A stretch of DNA of 22,780 bases from Chromera velia (Eukaryota; Sar; Chromeraceae): assembly GCA_018398765.1 (NCBI GenBank), contig JAHBMJ010005236.1, positions 130,001 through 152,780 on the forward strand, in the 5' to 3' direction. Shown piece after piece: positions 9,203 through 19,022 of the stretch. The notes under the pieces were generated by a model, which did not search any database, had not been told where the DNA came from, and saw nothing but the letters and a program-made list of their open reading frames with translations. How positions within the stretch are numbered: the first letter of the stretch is position 1; every line of letters starts with the position of its first letter. The translations under genes were made by a program, and so were the position numbers.

Positions 9203-9206
9203 TCTT
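9203..9206. other. Target-site duplication (right), TCTT
   Basis: Second copy of TCTT, directly after the right TIR. It is followed by TCTTAATATAT, which resumes the interrupted repeat unit. Confidence 0.85.
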
Positions 9207-9447
9207 TCTTAATATATCCACCCCTTCCCCGTTTGTTCTATTATCCATATATCATATGCAGACACGAATCATTTATGTCTATGCGTCTATACAGATATTC
9301 CCTGTTACTTTCTGTCCTCATGCGGTCTGATTGCATGTTTGGATGCTACTATACATCCGGTAAGATTTTGTATTCCCTTTCTTTTCCCTCTTTCTTCTAT
9401 CCATCCTTTCCCCATGGCTTATCTATGATCCCCCCGTTCCCTAGACA
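9207..9447. repeat. 1.23-kb tandem repeat, copy A, right part
   Basis: Resumes copy A after the insertion. It matches 10440-10677 of copy B closely, including the CATATGCAGACA block and the run of C before CTAGACAGCG. Confidence 0.8.
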
Positions 9448-10677
9448 GCGACGCCAGTGCAGAACCCGGCATTCCCGTGCACTAAAACAGGCGCGAGCCT
9501 CGCGGCGAATGTCGAAATCTACCGGGATCTATAGGCCCTTATGCGCGGTTTGTATACGTCACTTAGCTGATTCGGTATCTAAATTTATGTGAAGTGTTGC
9601 AGAGAGACTGGTAGCAACGTTAGAACACAGATGATCGTTCAGTTGTTCTAGACCACGGATAACAGTTGTTGAGAATTGTTGAGAAGTTGGAAGCTTGATG
9701 AGAGTCGTGATGTTGAGAGATTAATTGAGACTTAGAGATAGGCTCGTACGTTAAGAAACTGTGTTCGTAAAATTCTGAGTAGATCGATTCATATTGATTT
9801 GAGACACGAACTCCATCTCCAAGCAACAACCTTCTAGAGACGTAACTCTCCTCTCTGCCACCAACCTTCTCTCCTGATAGACACGTTCAATACCTCATTA
9901 CATATGGTGATACCAGCGAGAGTCACGAATTCACAACCTTCTGATCTGAAGTTAGACGCGCTACTATTGCGCCATACACCCTTTTTGGGTGCCTGGCTAT
10001 ATCTTTTGGGTATTAGGTCCATGGAGCGCATGGCTGCGTTTCTCTAACTTAAAGCCAACTATCAGGGTTGGACAGGCGGTTATGGTTACTGTCACTCCCT
10101 CATTTTCCTCTTTGTCTTTGCCTGTCTGCAGTGTCTGTGTACAGTGTCACCTCTGCTTTGCATCCATTGGTAGTCCTTCTGTCCTGTACTTTCAGGTCTG
10201 TTCGTTTTCTTCACTTATTCTTTCGATCTTCACTCTCTTTTCTTCCGCTTTCATGCCATCGTTGTTTTCTTCTTCCTCCTAAGGCTTTTTCCCCCCCCCC
10301 TTCTTTTCCTTTTGCTTTTCCCCTCTCAGTGCTCCAGTCTCATTTATTTCTCATACAACCGCCTCTCTACTCCTTCCCTTTCCCTCTTTCTTCTCTCCGC
10401 CTATCTCTCTTCCTTTCTACTCCCGTCTTTTTCCCTCTTTCTTAATATATCTACCCCTTCCCTATTTGTTCTATTATCTATATATCATATGCAGACATGA
10501 ATCATTTATGTCTATGTGTCTATGCAGATATCCCCTGTTGCTTTCTGCCCTCATGCAGTCTGGTTGCATGTTCAGATGCTACTATGCATCCGGTAAGATT
10601 TTGTGTTTCCTTTCTTTTCCCTCTTTCTTCTATCCATCCTTTCCCCATAGCCTATCTACCCCCCTGTTCCCTGGACT
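9448..10677. repeat. 1.23-kb tandem repeat, copy B (complete)
   Basis: Full 1,230-bp unit, uninterrupted, and therefore the reference for the empty insertion site at 10430-10450. Its first half matches 4723 onward and its last quarter matches 9207-9447. No conserved coding frame was found by comparing the copies. Confidence 0.8.
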
Positions 10678-11162
10678 GCGATGCCAGTGTAGACCCAGGC
10701 ATTCTTGTGCGCTAAAACAGGCGCGGGTTTCACGGCGGATGTTGAAATCTGCCAGGGTCTAGGCTTTTATACACAGTTTATGTGTGTCACTTAGCTGATT
10801 TCGTATTTGAATTTGTATGAAGCGTTACAGAGAGACTAGTAGCAATATTGGGACATAGATGATCGTTCAGTTGTTCTAGACAACAGATAACAGTTGTTGA
10901 GAATTGTTGAGAAGTTGGAAGCTTGATGAGAATTGTGATATTGAGAGATTGATTGAGACTTAGAGGTAGGCTCATACGTTTAGAAACTGATAGTGTGTTC
11001 ATAGAATTCTGAGTAGATCGATTTATGTTGATTTGGAACACGAACTTCATCTCCAAGCAACAACCTTCTAGAGATGTATCTCTCCTCTCTGCCACCAACC
11101 TTCAGAATCTCTCCTGATAGACACGCTCAGTACCTCATTATACAAGGGCGACGAATACCAGA
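10678..11162. repeat. 1.23-kb tandem repeat, copy C (truncated)
   Basis: Matches the first ~485 bp of the unit, including the GTTGTTGAGAATTGTTGAG block, with more substitutions than A and B share. A 4-base insertion (near 11103) is specific to this copy. Similarity fades after TACCTCATTA (about 11131-11140), at the edge of a strong hairpin. Confidence 0.75.
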
Positions 11163-11220
11163 GCTAGACAAAGCTTGATCGATTGTTCCAATCGCTAGTC
11201 TTTGTCTAGCATCCGTCGTC
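11150..11220. repeat. Strong imperfect hairpin at the end of copy C
   Basis: The left arm 11150-11185 and right arm 11189-11220 fold back around a 3-base loop. Perfect blocks are CGATTG/CAATCG next to the loop, GCTAGACAAAG (11163-11173) with CTTTGTCTAGC (11200-11210), and GACGA/TCGTC at the base. Confidence 0.75.
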
Positions 11221-12470
11221 CGATCTTCTGGCTACCTCCGGCTCCCCTGTTTCTTCCACTGCCCCACACTGCCCACTCTCTCTATTTACTGGTACGGAGA
11301 GTTCATCGCCCAATGGCTTCACCAACCAAGCAGTAAATGTGGCTAAGAGAAATGATTCAATGGATAAACAGAAGGGAGGGTAGGTGTTTTTTCAGATTGA
11401 ACGGCCTCGCAATTGCTAGAGCCACTCCAGTTTACACCTATATAGCTTTGGAGAGACTGCCCACCGAGTCTCTTCTCTCTTTTTATCGACGTCACCGATT
11501 GATATTAGTAGAGACGGCGTGCTCTTCAATGCCGCTGAAATGCGGGCTAAAAGGTTTATTACCCCAATAGGGTTCGCATATACTTATCTGCATGCATATC
11601 TGTATGTATGCGCCGAAGACTGTGAGCCCAAACCATAGAAGGTACGAAAAAGACAATCTGACTATAAAATTCATACAAAAATCTAACAAAATACAAAAAA
11701 AACACCAACATACAACGTTAATTAACGTACGCGCGCGCGCCCGCGCTTGAAGATACTTGAACACAGACTTCCTTCTTGGGGTGATTGTGATATTGTGGGT
11801 TGGNNNNNNNNNNNNNNNNNNNNNNNNNNNNNNNNNNNNNNNNNNNNNNNNNNNNNNNNNNNNNNNNNNNNNNNNNNNNNNNNNNNNNNNNNNNNNNNNN
11901 NGGGAGGGGGGGGGAGCCCGATCCCCCGCGGACCCTATTGGGGTAAAGATCCGGCTATAAAGCTCGCATGCATGCATGCATGCGCGGAATGGCTCGCGGA
12001 AATGCTCGGAATGGCTCTTTCAACGCATTCAATCATTGCCAGAATCATCCAGAATCAGCCGGAGATAGCCGGAGTAATCCTGAATCCTGATCGAGTTTGG
12101 TTCGGTTCAATGATTCCAATCAATCTCATTCATATGGCGTCGTTCGAAAAGGGTGCGGTATTTTTTCAGGTTCCCTTCTCCTCATGTTAAGAGATCAGTG
12201 GTCTTGTTCTGGAGTTTGCACTGTCAGCCACCGTCTACGCTCTTGAGGATGCGGGTGTACTAAGCCTCCTCGCTTGCTTCGATCTTGCTGATCGGTCCAG
12301 CATCTGCAAAATTTGGGAAAGGTTGTGCGTAGCTGGTCGGTTGTATCATAGATTTGAAAGGTGGTTCAATTTAATTGTTGGCTGGGAACCGAGGCTTCGT
12401 TTTCTTTTCTCGCTCAGTCTGCACCTATCGGTATCGGCTTTCTTTCGTCTGTACAGATGCTGTTGCATTG
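11221..12470. other. Unassigned region with assembly gap, upstream of the ankyrin gene
   Basis: No gene is supported. A 15-bp inverted repeat, TTACCCCAATAGGGT, lies at 11559-11573 and reversed at 11932-11946, either side of the gap. A decayed ~10-bp periodicity (ATCATCCAGA, ATCAGCCGGA, GATAGCCGGA) is seen near 12045-12090. Sequence just upstream of 12471 should hold the 5' UTR of the ankyrin gene. TTTCGTCTGTACAG ending at 12456 could be a 3' splice site for an untranslated exon. Confidence 0.45.
11804..11901. other. Assembly gap (98 N)
   Basis: Run of N, followed immediately by G-rich sequence with a 9-base G run. True length unknown. Apparent reading frames that cross it have no value. Confidence 0.98.
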
Positions 12471-13616
12471 ATGAAAAACAATTCCAGCGAAGCGGATGAA
12501 GGGTGGGAGAACAACCAGCAACCCTCTGTCGCCAAAGACTCCCTGAAGGACGGAATTGCCGATTTGTCGTCCCTTCTAGATCACAATGTGGGGGATGTTA
12601 TTCGGTCCTTCGGGGGCATCTCGGCAGACGCACTGCGAAAGGCTCTAGACCTCTTTTTGAGGGAGGGCAACGACGCAGACCTCTGTTTTTATCTGTGGGT
12701 AGGGGCAGATCTGGATGGGCGGGTGGACGGAAAACCTGCGTTGATGTGGGCAGTTGAACACGGCAGTTTGGAGGGTGTGCGCCTGCTTGTTGAGGCAGGG
12801 GCACGGTTGGAGGTGACAACTGCGGGGAGGACGAGCACGGCCCTCCATGTCGCGTGTGAGCGATCGTTTCCCGAAATTGTTGAGTTTCTTGTCTCCAGCG
12901 GTGCTGATGTAAACGCTGTTGATGGTTGCAGATACAGACCGTTGCACATTATCGCCCGTCTTGGGAGTGCCGTCCTTGTCCGTCTCCTCATCTCGAAAGG
13001 TGCGGATGTGAATGCAAAGAACATTTTCGACAACACCGCACTGCATGAGGCAGCGACAGAGGACCGCAGAGAGAACGCAAAGGCGTTGCTTGATGGGGGG
13101 GCAAGGGTGGATGAGAGAGGATATCGTGAGAAAACACCCCTTCACTGTACAGCCTTTCGTGTCCCTGGGGGTGGGGTGACAGGGGAGGACTTTAGCGGTG
13201 TGGCAGAGCTCCTTGTCTCTCGTGGAGCCGACGTGAATGCTCGAGTAGCCTCGGGTGAGAGTCCGCTTCACCTGGCTGCATCTTCCCGTTCGCTGAACGT
13301 TGCTACCCTGCTTCTAGAGAGGGGTGCAGATATCAGTGCAGTGAACAACAGAGGGGAGACAGCACTGCACTGTGCTGTGGAGCGTGACAGCCCCGCAGTG
13401 CGTGTGCAAATTGCTCAGCTCCTCATCTCCCGAGCCATCGACACGAATGCCGAGGACAACAACGGCAGGACTGCACTCGCACGGGCGAGAGACGACAGAG
13501 GACTGCCGGAAGAGTCCCCATTGGGGAAGCTGCTCCTCTCTCTCCCTCAGCCTCCAGCCGGTGGGGGGGAGACTGTGCCTGTCCCTCCTGACTCTAATGA
13601 TCAAACACAAGAGTGA
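12471..13616 (+). CDS. Ankyrin-repeat protein, 381 aa
   Basis: The product has seven clear ankyrin repeats and a partial eighth. Relative to ATG 12471 they lie at about residues 85-118, 119-152, 153-185, 186-217, 218-260, 261-293, 294-330 and 331 onward. They carry the usual TALHxAA, LLLxxGADVNA and turn signatures (examples: TALHVACERS, LLISKGADVNAKN, SPLHLAASSR). The fifth repeat has a ~10-residue insertion around PGGGVTGEDFSG. Residues 1-84 are acidic with no recognised domain; the C-terminus is Pro/Gly-rich. There is no signal peptide or membrane segment, so it is probably intracellular. Ankyrin arrays bind proteins; the partner cannot be read from the sequence. The start is the first in-frame ATG: the frame stays open for 96 bases upstream but without ATG. 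No intron interrupts it. Stop TGA 13614-13616. Confidence 0.85.
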   Translation: MKNNSSEADEGWENNQQPSVAKDSLKDGIADLSSLLDHNVGDVIRSFGGISADALRKALDLFLREGNDADLCFYLWVGADLDGRVDGKPALMWAVEHGSLEGVRLLVEAGARLEVTTAGRTSTALHVACERSFPEIVEFLVSSGADVNAVDGCRYRPLHIIARLGSAVLVRLLISKGADVNAKNIFDNTALHEAATEDRRENAKALLDGGARVDERGYREKTPLHCTAFRVPGGGVTGEDFSGVAELLVSRGADVNARVASGESPLHLAASSRSLNVATLLLERGADISAVNNRGETALHCAVERDSPAVRVQIAQLLISRAIDTNAEDNNGRTALARARDDRGLPEESPLGKLLLSLPQPPAGGGETVPVPPDSNDQTQE

Positions 13617-13974
13617 AAGGGAATCGGTCAATTTGTTTTGAAAAGGATAAGGCGGTCTGTTCTTTTCTTTCCCGTTTTTTGGAGGGAGAGGGAAGGAAAG
13701 TCCGTTGAGAAATTTAAATTGCAGTCGTGTCTTCTTCCATACTTCCTTTGTTTGTTTGTTCCTTTCTCTGCTTGTTCTCTCATTTCTGATTTAATTCTCC
13801 TTTCTGGTTTAATTCATATCGAAGTGCCGATTGATTGCAGACGGTTGGGTGATCTAGACTCCGCTCCCGACATACAAACGCCCTCTCTGCTTCCATCTGT
13901 CTGTCTCCCTTCTTCCTCCTGCCTCGCCCTCTCTCCCTCCCCAAGAAATCTGATTAACAAGGAAAGGGAACAAA

Positions 13975-14030
<56 letters not shown>

Positions 14031-15689
14031 CAGACAGAGGGAGAGAGAGAGTGGGGGGAGGGGGGGGGAGCGAGGCACGGTTTGATCCAGATGCGTGTGC
14101 AGGCAGCCAAGAGCCTGAACGTGATCTCAGGCAGCGGATCAATTGAGGCGCTCCAATTCAGTGACCGCCGAACTGATCGACTGCACGTTCATTAGGGTTG
14201 GAACTTGGAAATAGATCTTTGTAAGATTAGGAATTTGAGGAGCCAGTTCTTCAACCAATCGCAGGATGTGCATGTCTGAGCACTCAGGCTTCATTGTGAA
14301 TAAAATTTGTATACATGCTGTGTAACATGCATGGTAGTATATGTATCTAGATATGCATGTGTGATTGAGGTTAATTGAGGTCTCAGGCTGCACACTAAAC
14401 GGAACAAAACCATTTTAAGAAAATCTTTAAAAAAATAAATATTAAATAATCCGATGAATCAATGCAGATATAATATAAATAAGTGAAGCCGACACTGTGT
14501 CATGTCTAGTGTCTTGCAGTGTCTTATACTAGTAACCAGGCTACACTGACTTGTACTTCTAGTAGCTAGGTTTAAGTTTCTAGTTGTGTTTTGTATTTTT
14601 CCAAACAATTTTTTTTGTTTTTGAGTGGGAAAACGTTCATGATGACCTACTAGTTCCAAACTTTCTTTTCAGAAATATTGTGTTTGTACTTGTGTTTGTA
14701 ACGATTCGATCCGATCGATTGTAGCGCATAGTAGTATTAAACTCATATGTTAGACAGTAGTTTTATCGGTAATTTTTAGTCATTTTCAGACATCGATCCA
14801 CAGATCTACTATAGTTTACTCACAAATCAATTATATCACTGGCACACATGAAAAAGAGTCTGAAAGACTAGTATGAATTAACAATTTAAAAATGAATTAA
14901 CCACTACCTAAAAAAGTTTACAAAAAGTAATTCAAATAACTAGTTACGAGTAGCTTTAAAATGATATTTCTGTTAAGCTTGAGCTTAAAGTTACTTTACG
15001 ATTAAATGAACATGTACGTACGACGTCTTTCAATCTGGTTTTCAATCGAAAGAGTCAGAGGACCTCAAGGCTAGCCTCACTGTTGTTTGCAGAATTCAAA
15101 GTGGTGCTGTGTTGGCACTACAGTGGTTCGTTTTTCATTTTCAGGGATGATGGATCGCGAAGGAGCACATTTCAAGAGCTGCCAAACAGCTTCCAAAGGG
15201 CCGGACACTGAACCTCCTCAGTGGTGCTCTTGACCAGATAACGACACGCGACGGAAACGAATCACTGACGATCCACACTGACGGACACACACCTGATCAA
15301 TCATGACATGTACTTTGAACGGCGGACGACGAACGACACATTCGAACGGACACAGAGAAAACCCTCAGACAGACACGCTTTTCCAGTAAAAAAAGATAAT
15401 CGACCAACAAGAAAAACAGCAAGATAAGAAAAGATTGATCCCGACCTTGAACTGCTTTTTCCCCTGCGAAGCATGCGTCAGGCAGGCCCGATCGCATTTG
15501 GAAGCAGCTGTGAAAAGATCGAAACCACTTAAAAGGAGCTTATGCACGTACCTAAACGGACACACACTTGGGGGACACACGCTGCACCACCTCACCCTCT
15601 GCCGCGCCGCTTAAAAGTCGACTCAGCTCTCAGGTTCAATGGAAGGGAGAGACATCTCATGACGCAACAGCGATCGAGAGATCAACTGC
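13617..15689. other. Non-coding region between the convergent ankyrin and wall-protein genes
   Basis: The first ~350 bases, T/C-rich, are likely 3' UTR and flank of the ankyrin gene. From 14390 to 15060 the DNA is A/T-rich with no gene. 15060-15690 is more mixed and should hold the 3' flank of the minus-strand gene ending at 15690. No tRNA, rRNA or further coding region is seen. Confidence 0.5.
13975..14026 (+). repeat. Compound microsatellite (CT)n(CA)n
   Basis: About 13 CT dinucleotides (13975-14000) pass directly into about 13 CA dinucleotides ending at 14026. A GA/GGGG-rich stretch follows (to ~14070). Confidence 0.95.
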
Positions 15690-18288
15690 TTAGTGGGAGA
15701 ACTGCATGTTGGGGGTGGCGGGGATGTTGATGGACTTGAGGCAAGAGGAGCCGGACTGCTCGAAGCCCTTGGGGCAGGAGGAGACGGTGGTGAAGGTGGT
15801 TCTGGTGCAGCCGGAAGAGGCGGAAAGGGAGGAAGAGGCGGAGGAGCCATGGGGGCAAGAGTAGATGGGAGCGGCGGTCTCAGTGGAGATGCAAGAGGAG
15901 CCGCTCTGGGTGGTGCCGGCGGGGCAGGAGTGGGAAGTGGTGAACTCGGTTCTGTAGGTGGTCTCAGCGGGGACGGACTCGGTGCGGGACTCCATCTCGA
16001 AGCCCATCTCGCTCACCCTCATGGTGGACTTGGAGGCAGAGGTGGAGATTCTCTCAGAAGAGGCGGTCTCCTGGATGGACTGGGTGGTGAAGGTGGGGAT
16101 GGAGGGGACGGACTCAGTGATGGGCACAGAGCGAGACACAATCTCGGTGTCGCAGGCGAAGCCGCCGGAGGAGGCACCGAAGCCAGAGCCGAAGCCGAAG
16201 CCAGAACCGCAAGACTGGGTCTCGTAGGAGGTGGAGTAGGTCACCAGGTTGTTGGGGGAGACGGACTCGGTGTTGTAGTCAGTGGAGACGGAGTGAGAAG
16301 TCTCAGAGAGAGTGGTGGTGTCGAAGGTCTGGAAGGTCTCCTCGACAGTCTGAGTCTCAGACACCTCCTCAGTGAAGTAGGTGCTGACGGCAGGGACGGC
16401 CTGCTCGTAGGTATCAGTCACAACTCTGTACTTGGTCTCAGTCAGGCAGCAAGCGGACATGCCGTTGGGGCCAGAGAAGGAGCAAGTGGCGGCGTCGGTG
16501 GAGCAGGACTCCATGGAGACTCTGTCGTTGGTGACGGTCACAGTCTCAGAGGTGGAGGCAACGGAGTAGGACATGATAGCAGGAACAGTCTCAGTGTAGG
16601 AAGAGGTCACGAGGGAGGCCTTGGTCTCAGAGAGAGTCACCTCATCGAAGACAGTCACAACCTGCTCGGTGGTGGCGGTCTCGGTGATAGTGCGGGTCTC
16701 GTATCTGTAGAGCTTGGGGACGGTCTCAGTGACGGTGGAGGTCTGGTAGTCGATGGAGGTGGTGGTGAAGGTCTGCATGGGGACCTCCTGGTAGGAGGGA
16801 GCAGAGCAGCTCATGGAGGCGCCCTCACCCATGGGGGTGGTGCCCTCGGGGCAGGCGTAGGTGGCGGCACCCTTGGAGGAGCCGGGGATGAGGGTGGCGG
16901 GGACGGAGACGGTAGTGGCCTCCTTGCACATGGTAGAGAAGCCCTTGGAAGAGGCAGTGCCCATCTGGCCAGGGTTGTACTCCTCGGCGCCGGCGGGGCA
17001 CATGGTGTGGGTCTCGGAGGTGGTGATGGGGGAGCGGATGGTGACCGTCACAGCGCACTCACCAGAGGGGGTCTCGGTGGTTCCCTCAGGGCAGTAGTAG
17101 ACGGGGAAGGACTCAATCCTGTTGACAGTGACCTCGACAGGTCTCTTTTCGAAGCGAGCCTTCTTCATAGTGCGGGGCACGGAGGAGGTGGTGGGGGAAG
17201 CAGAGGGGAGGGTGACGGTGCAGGTCATGGACGCACCAGAGCCGGAAGCAGTGGAGCCAGGGGGGCAGGAGTAGGAGGGGACGAGGTGCTGTCTGGTGAG
17301 GGTGAGAGTCTGGGGGAAAGACTCGATCTTGGGGATCTGGGAGGACACGGGGACCTCGTAAGACTCCAGGGAGGAGGTTCTGAGGGTCACAGTGCAGGTG
17401 CCGTCAGCCTGGGCGTTGGTGCCCTGGGGGCAGGTGGAGCCAGTCTTGAGGGTGGAGGCGGGGAGGTTGTAGGTGGCAGGGCGGGAGGACAGGGTGGGGA
17501 TGCGCACAGTCCTGGCAGAGGAGCCCTGCTCGACAGACTGGAAGGAAAGGCGAGCGACGCAGGAGCCCATGGAGTCCTGGGTGCCGGAGGGGCAGGCGGT
17601 AGAGGACACGGGGGTGTTGACGGGGAAGCGAAGAGTGGTGGGGATCTCCTCAGTGGAGTAATCAGTGGAGGATCCGGTCACAATGCAAGCACCGCCCTGC
17701 ATAGTGGAGCCAGAGGGGCAGGTGGGGGCACCGGCAACGGAGACCTGCTTGGTGACGGGGACGCTGAAGGGCTCCCTCTCGACGTGGGTGGAGGTCACGG
17801 GGACATCGCGAGACTTGACGGAGGGCACGCGGATCATCCTGGTGGAGGTGCACATGCCAGCGGCGTTGGGGCCAGAGGTGCCGGAAGGGCAGGAGGTCAT
17901 GGGGACCTGGAGGGGGATGCGCTCAGCGATCATGGGCTGAGTGCGGGTCATCACGCAGGAGGACCCGGAGGCGGAGTAGCCCTGCAAGGAAAAAAAGAGG
18001 GGGGGACACGCAGTGAATTACCGTGCACACACAAGAGACACAGAGTCAACACGAAACACCGAATCGCAGGCCTCTGTCTCTCTCAGAGTGGAAGAGACTT
18101 ACAGCAGGGCAGGAGGAGACGGGAGCGACGGTGATGGTCTGGGGGACCTGCTGGGTCTGCAGGGGAGCAGACTCAGAGGTGGTGCACATGTGGCCGTTCA
18201 GCTGGTAGCCAGCGGGGCAGGAGTAGGTGACGCCCATGGGGTTGGCAGCCGCAAGGGCGAAGGCAGCGGGAACAGCGAGGAACTTCAT
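15690..18288 (-). CDS. Secreted CPxG-module cysteine protein, oocyst-wall-protein-like, 825 aa, two exons
   Basis: Exon 1 is 18288-18103 (62 codons) and exon 2 is 17981-15690 (763 codons plus TAA). The 121-bp phase-0 intron has donor GTAAGT and acceptor TTTCCTTGCAG. Splicing completes a module, CPA|GYSASGSSC, which strongly supports the join. A signal peptide is evident (MKFLAVPAAFALAAA, then NPMG). About 13 CP-x-G-x(5-19)-C modules follow (examples CPAGYQLNGHMC, CPSGTQDSMGSC, CPKGFEQSGSSC), roughly ten in the N-terminal half and three at the C-terminus. Linkers are rich in V, P, S and T. A Ser/Thr/Glu-rich centre has ETVP-x(3)-Y-type repeats and a CSFSGPNGMSACC cluster. Layout and module spacing recall apicomplexan oocyst wall proteins (COWP type I domains). 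A structural, disulphide-linked extracellular wall role is inference. There is no transmembrane anchor. Codons strongly favour C or G in third position, suggesting high expression. Confidence 0.8.
17982..18102 (-). other. Intron of the wall-protein-like gene (121 bp, phase 0)
   Basis: Minus strand: GTAAGT at 18102-18097 and a pyrimidine tract (TTTTTTTCCTTGCAG) ending at 17982. Both flanking codons are intact and together form one continuous CPAGY module. Confidence 0.88.
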
Positions 18289-19022
18289 TATGTCGTTTGC
18301 AGAAAAGAGAAAGTTTACTTTGTAGAAAAGAAGTTGCGCTGCGCAGGCAAGCTGTCAATCAGTTGAGAAACACCAGAAGAATCGTTTGGCAGAAAGTGGT
18401 GGAGGGAAATTTACACGCGTAGAGTTCGCAAAGAGTCGAGTTCAGACTATAGTGGCGCTGATTCGGCATCGGAGTAGGAGGAGTTGGAGACGCGGCGTCT
18501 CCTTTGTGCGCGCGGGACGCGTTGATTTTTGTTGTCCCGCGGGACGCGTTGATTTTTGTTGTCCGGCGATGGATGCATGCATGGTGATTTTTGTAGTGCG
18601 CGTCGTTTCCGCGCATGTCGAGCGGCGTTCGCTGAGGGCGCGGAGAGCCGGCGCGCATTGAAGGTCAGTCAAATCTGACTGTCGATTCTACGATGCCAGA
18701 GCGCAAAACAATGATTCTCGACTCCTTTGTATATCGAGAATTGTATTAATTCGCCAGAGGAATTTCTCAGGCCGACTACCTTCAATATCATGCTGCTCCT
18801 AAATTCATATAGGAGGGCCTCATCCAAACAACACAGTTGGCCCGCGTAGACGGCACAGACACCAGACTGAACATTAGCACACACCCCAAAGAAACGGCAT
18901 TACGGCATTTTCAGAAGAGAGAAGAACAGGAGGCGATCGAAGTTTCAAGGCCCAAAGCTCTTCTCTTCTTCTTCATTTCAGTGTGGGGAAAAAGAAGCTC
19001 CCGGTGCGAATCCTGTTTGAGG
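18289..19022. promoter_or_regulatory. Divergent intergenic region between the wall-protein-like gene and SerRS
   Basis: The two genes start 734 bp apart in opposite directions, so both promoters should lie here. No TATA box stands out. The part next to the minus-strand gene is G/C-rich with CpG clusters (18480-18660) and holds the 27-bp duplication. The part next to SerRS is less G/C-rich. No further gene is seen. Confidence 0.5.
18511..18564. repeat. Perfect 27-bp direct duplication in the divergent promoter region
   Basis: CGCGGGACGCGTTGATTTTT plus GTTGTCC occurs at 18511-18537 and again, identically, at 18538-18564. A partial third echo, TGATTTTTGTAG, is at about 18580-18595. It contains an MluI-type ACGCGT core. 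It lies about 220-275 bp upstream of the minus-strand start codon. Confidence 0.9.

Noticed and set aside
11492-12190. Open frames spanning the N gap
   Set aside because: They are open only because N cannot be a stop.
12375-12470. Possible 32-residue N-terminal extension of the ankyrin protein
   Set aside because: No ATG in this frame before 12471, and a good acceptor-like TACAG at 12456 suggests it is leader or intron.
15693-18134. An ~813-codon Gly-rich open frame on the plus strand opposite the wall-protein-like gene
   Set aside because: It is a mirror of the strong codon bias on the coding strand: sense codons that would give antisense stops are avoided. It crosses the well-supported intron, is compositionally absurd, and lacks domains.
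18837-19022. Possible N-terminal extension of SerRS (in-frame open sequence)
   Set aside because: The stretch is open but contains no ATG before 19023; SerRS proteins normally begin right at the VDLNLLR-like segment that follows.
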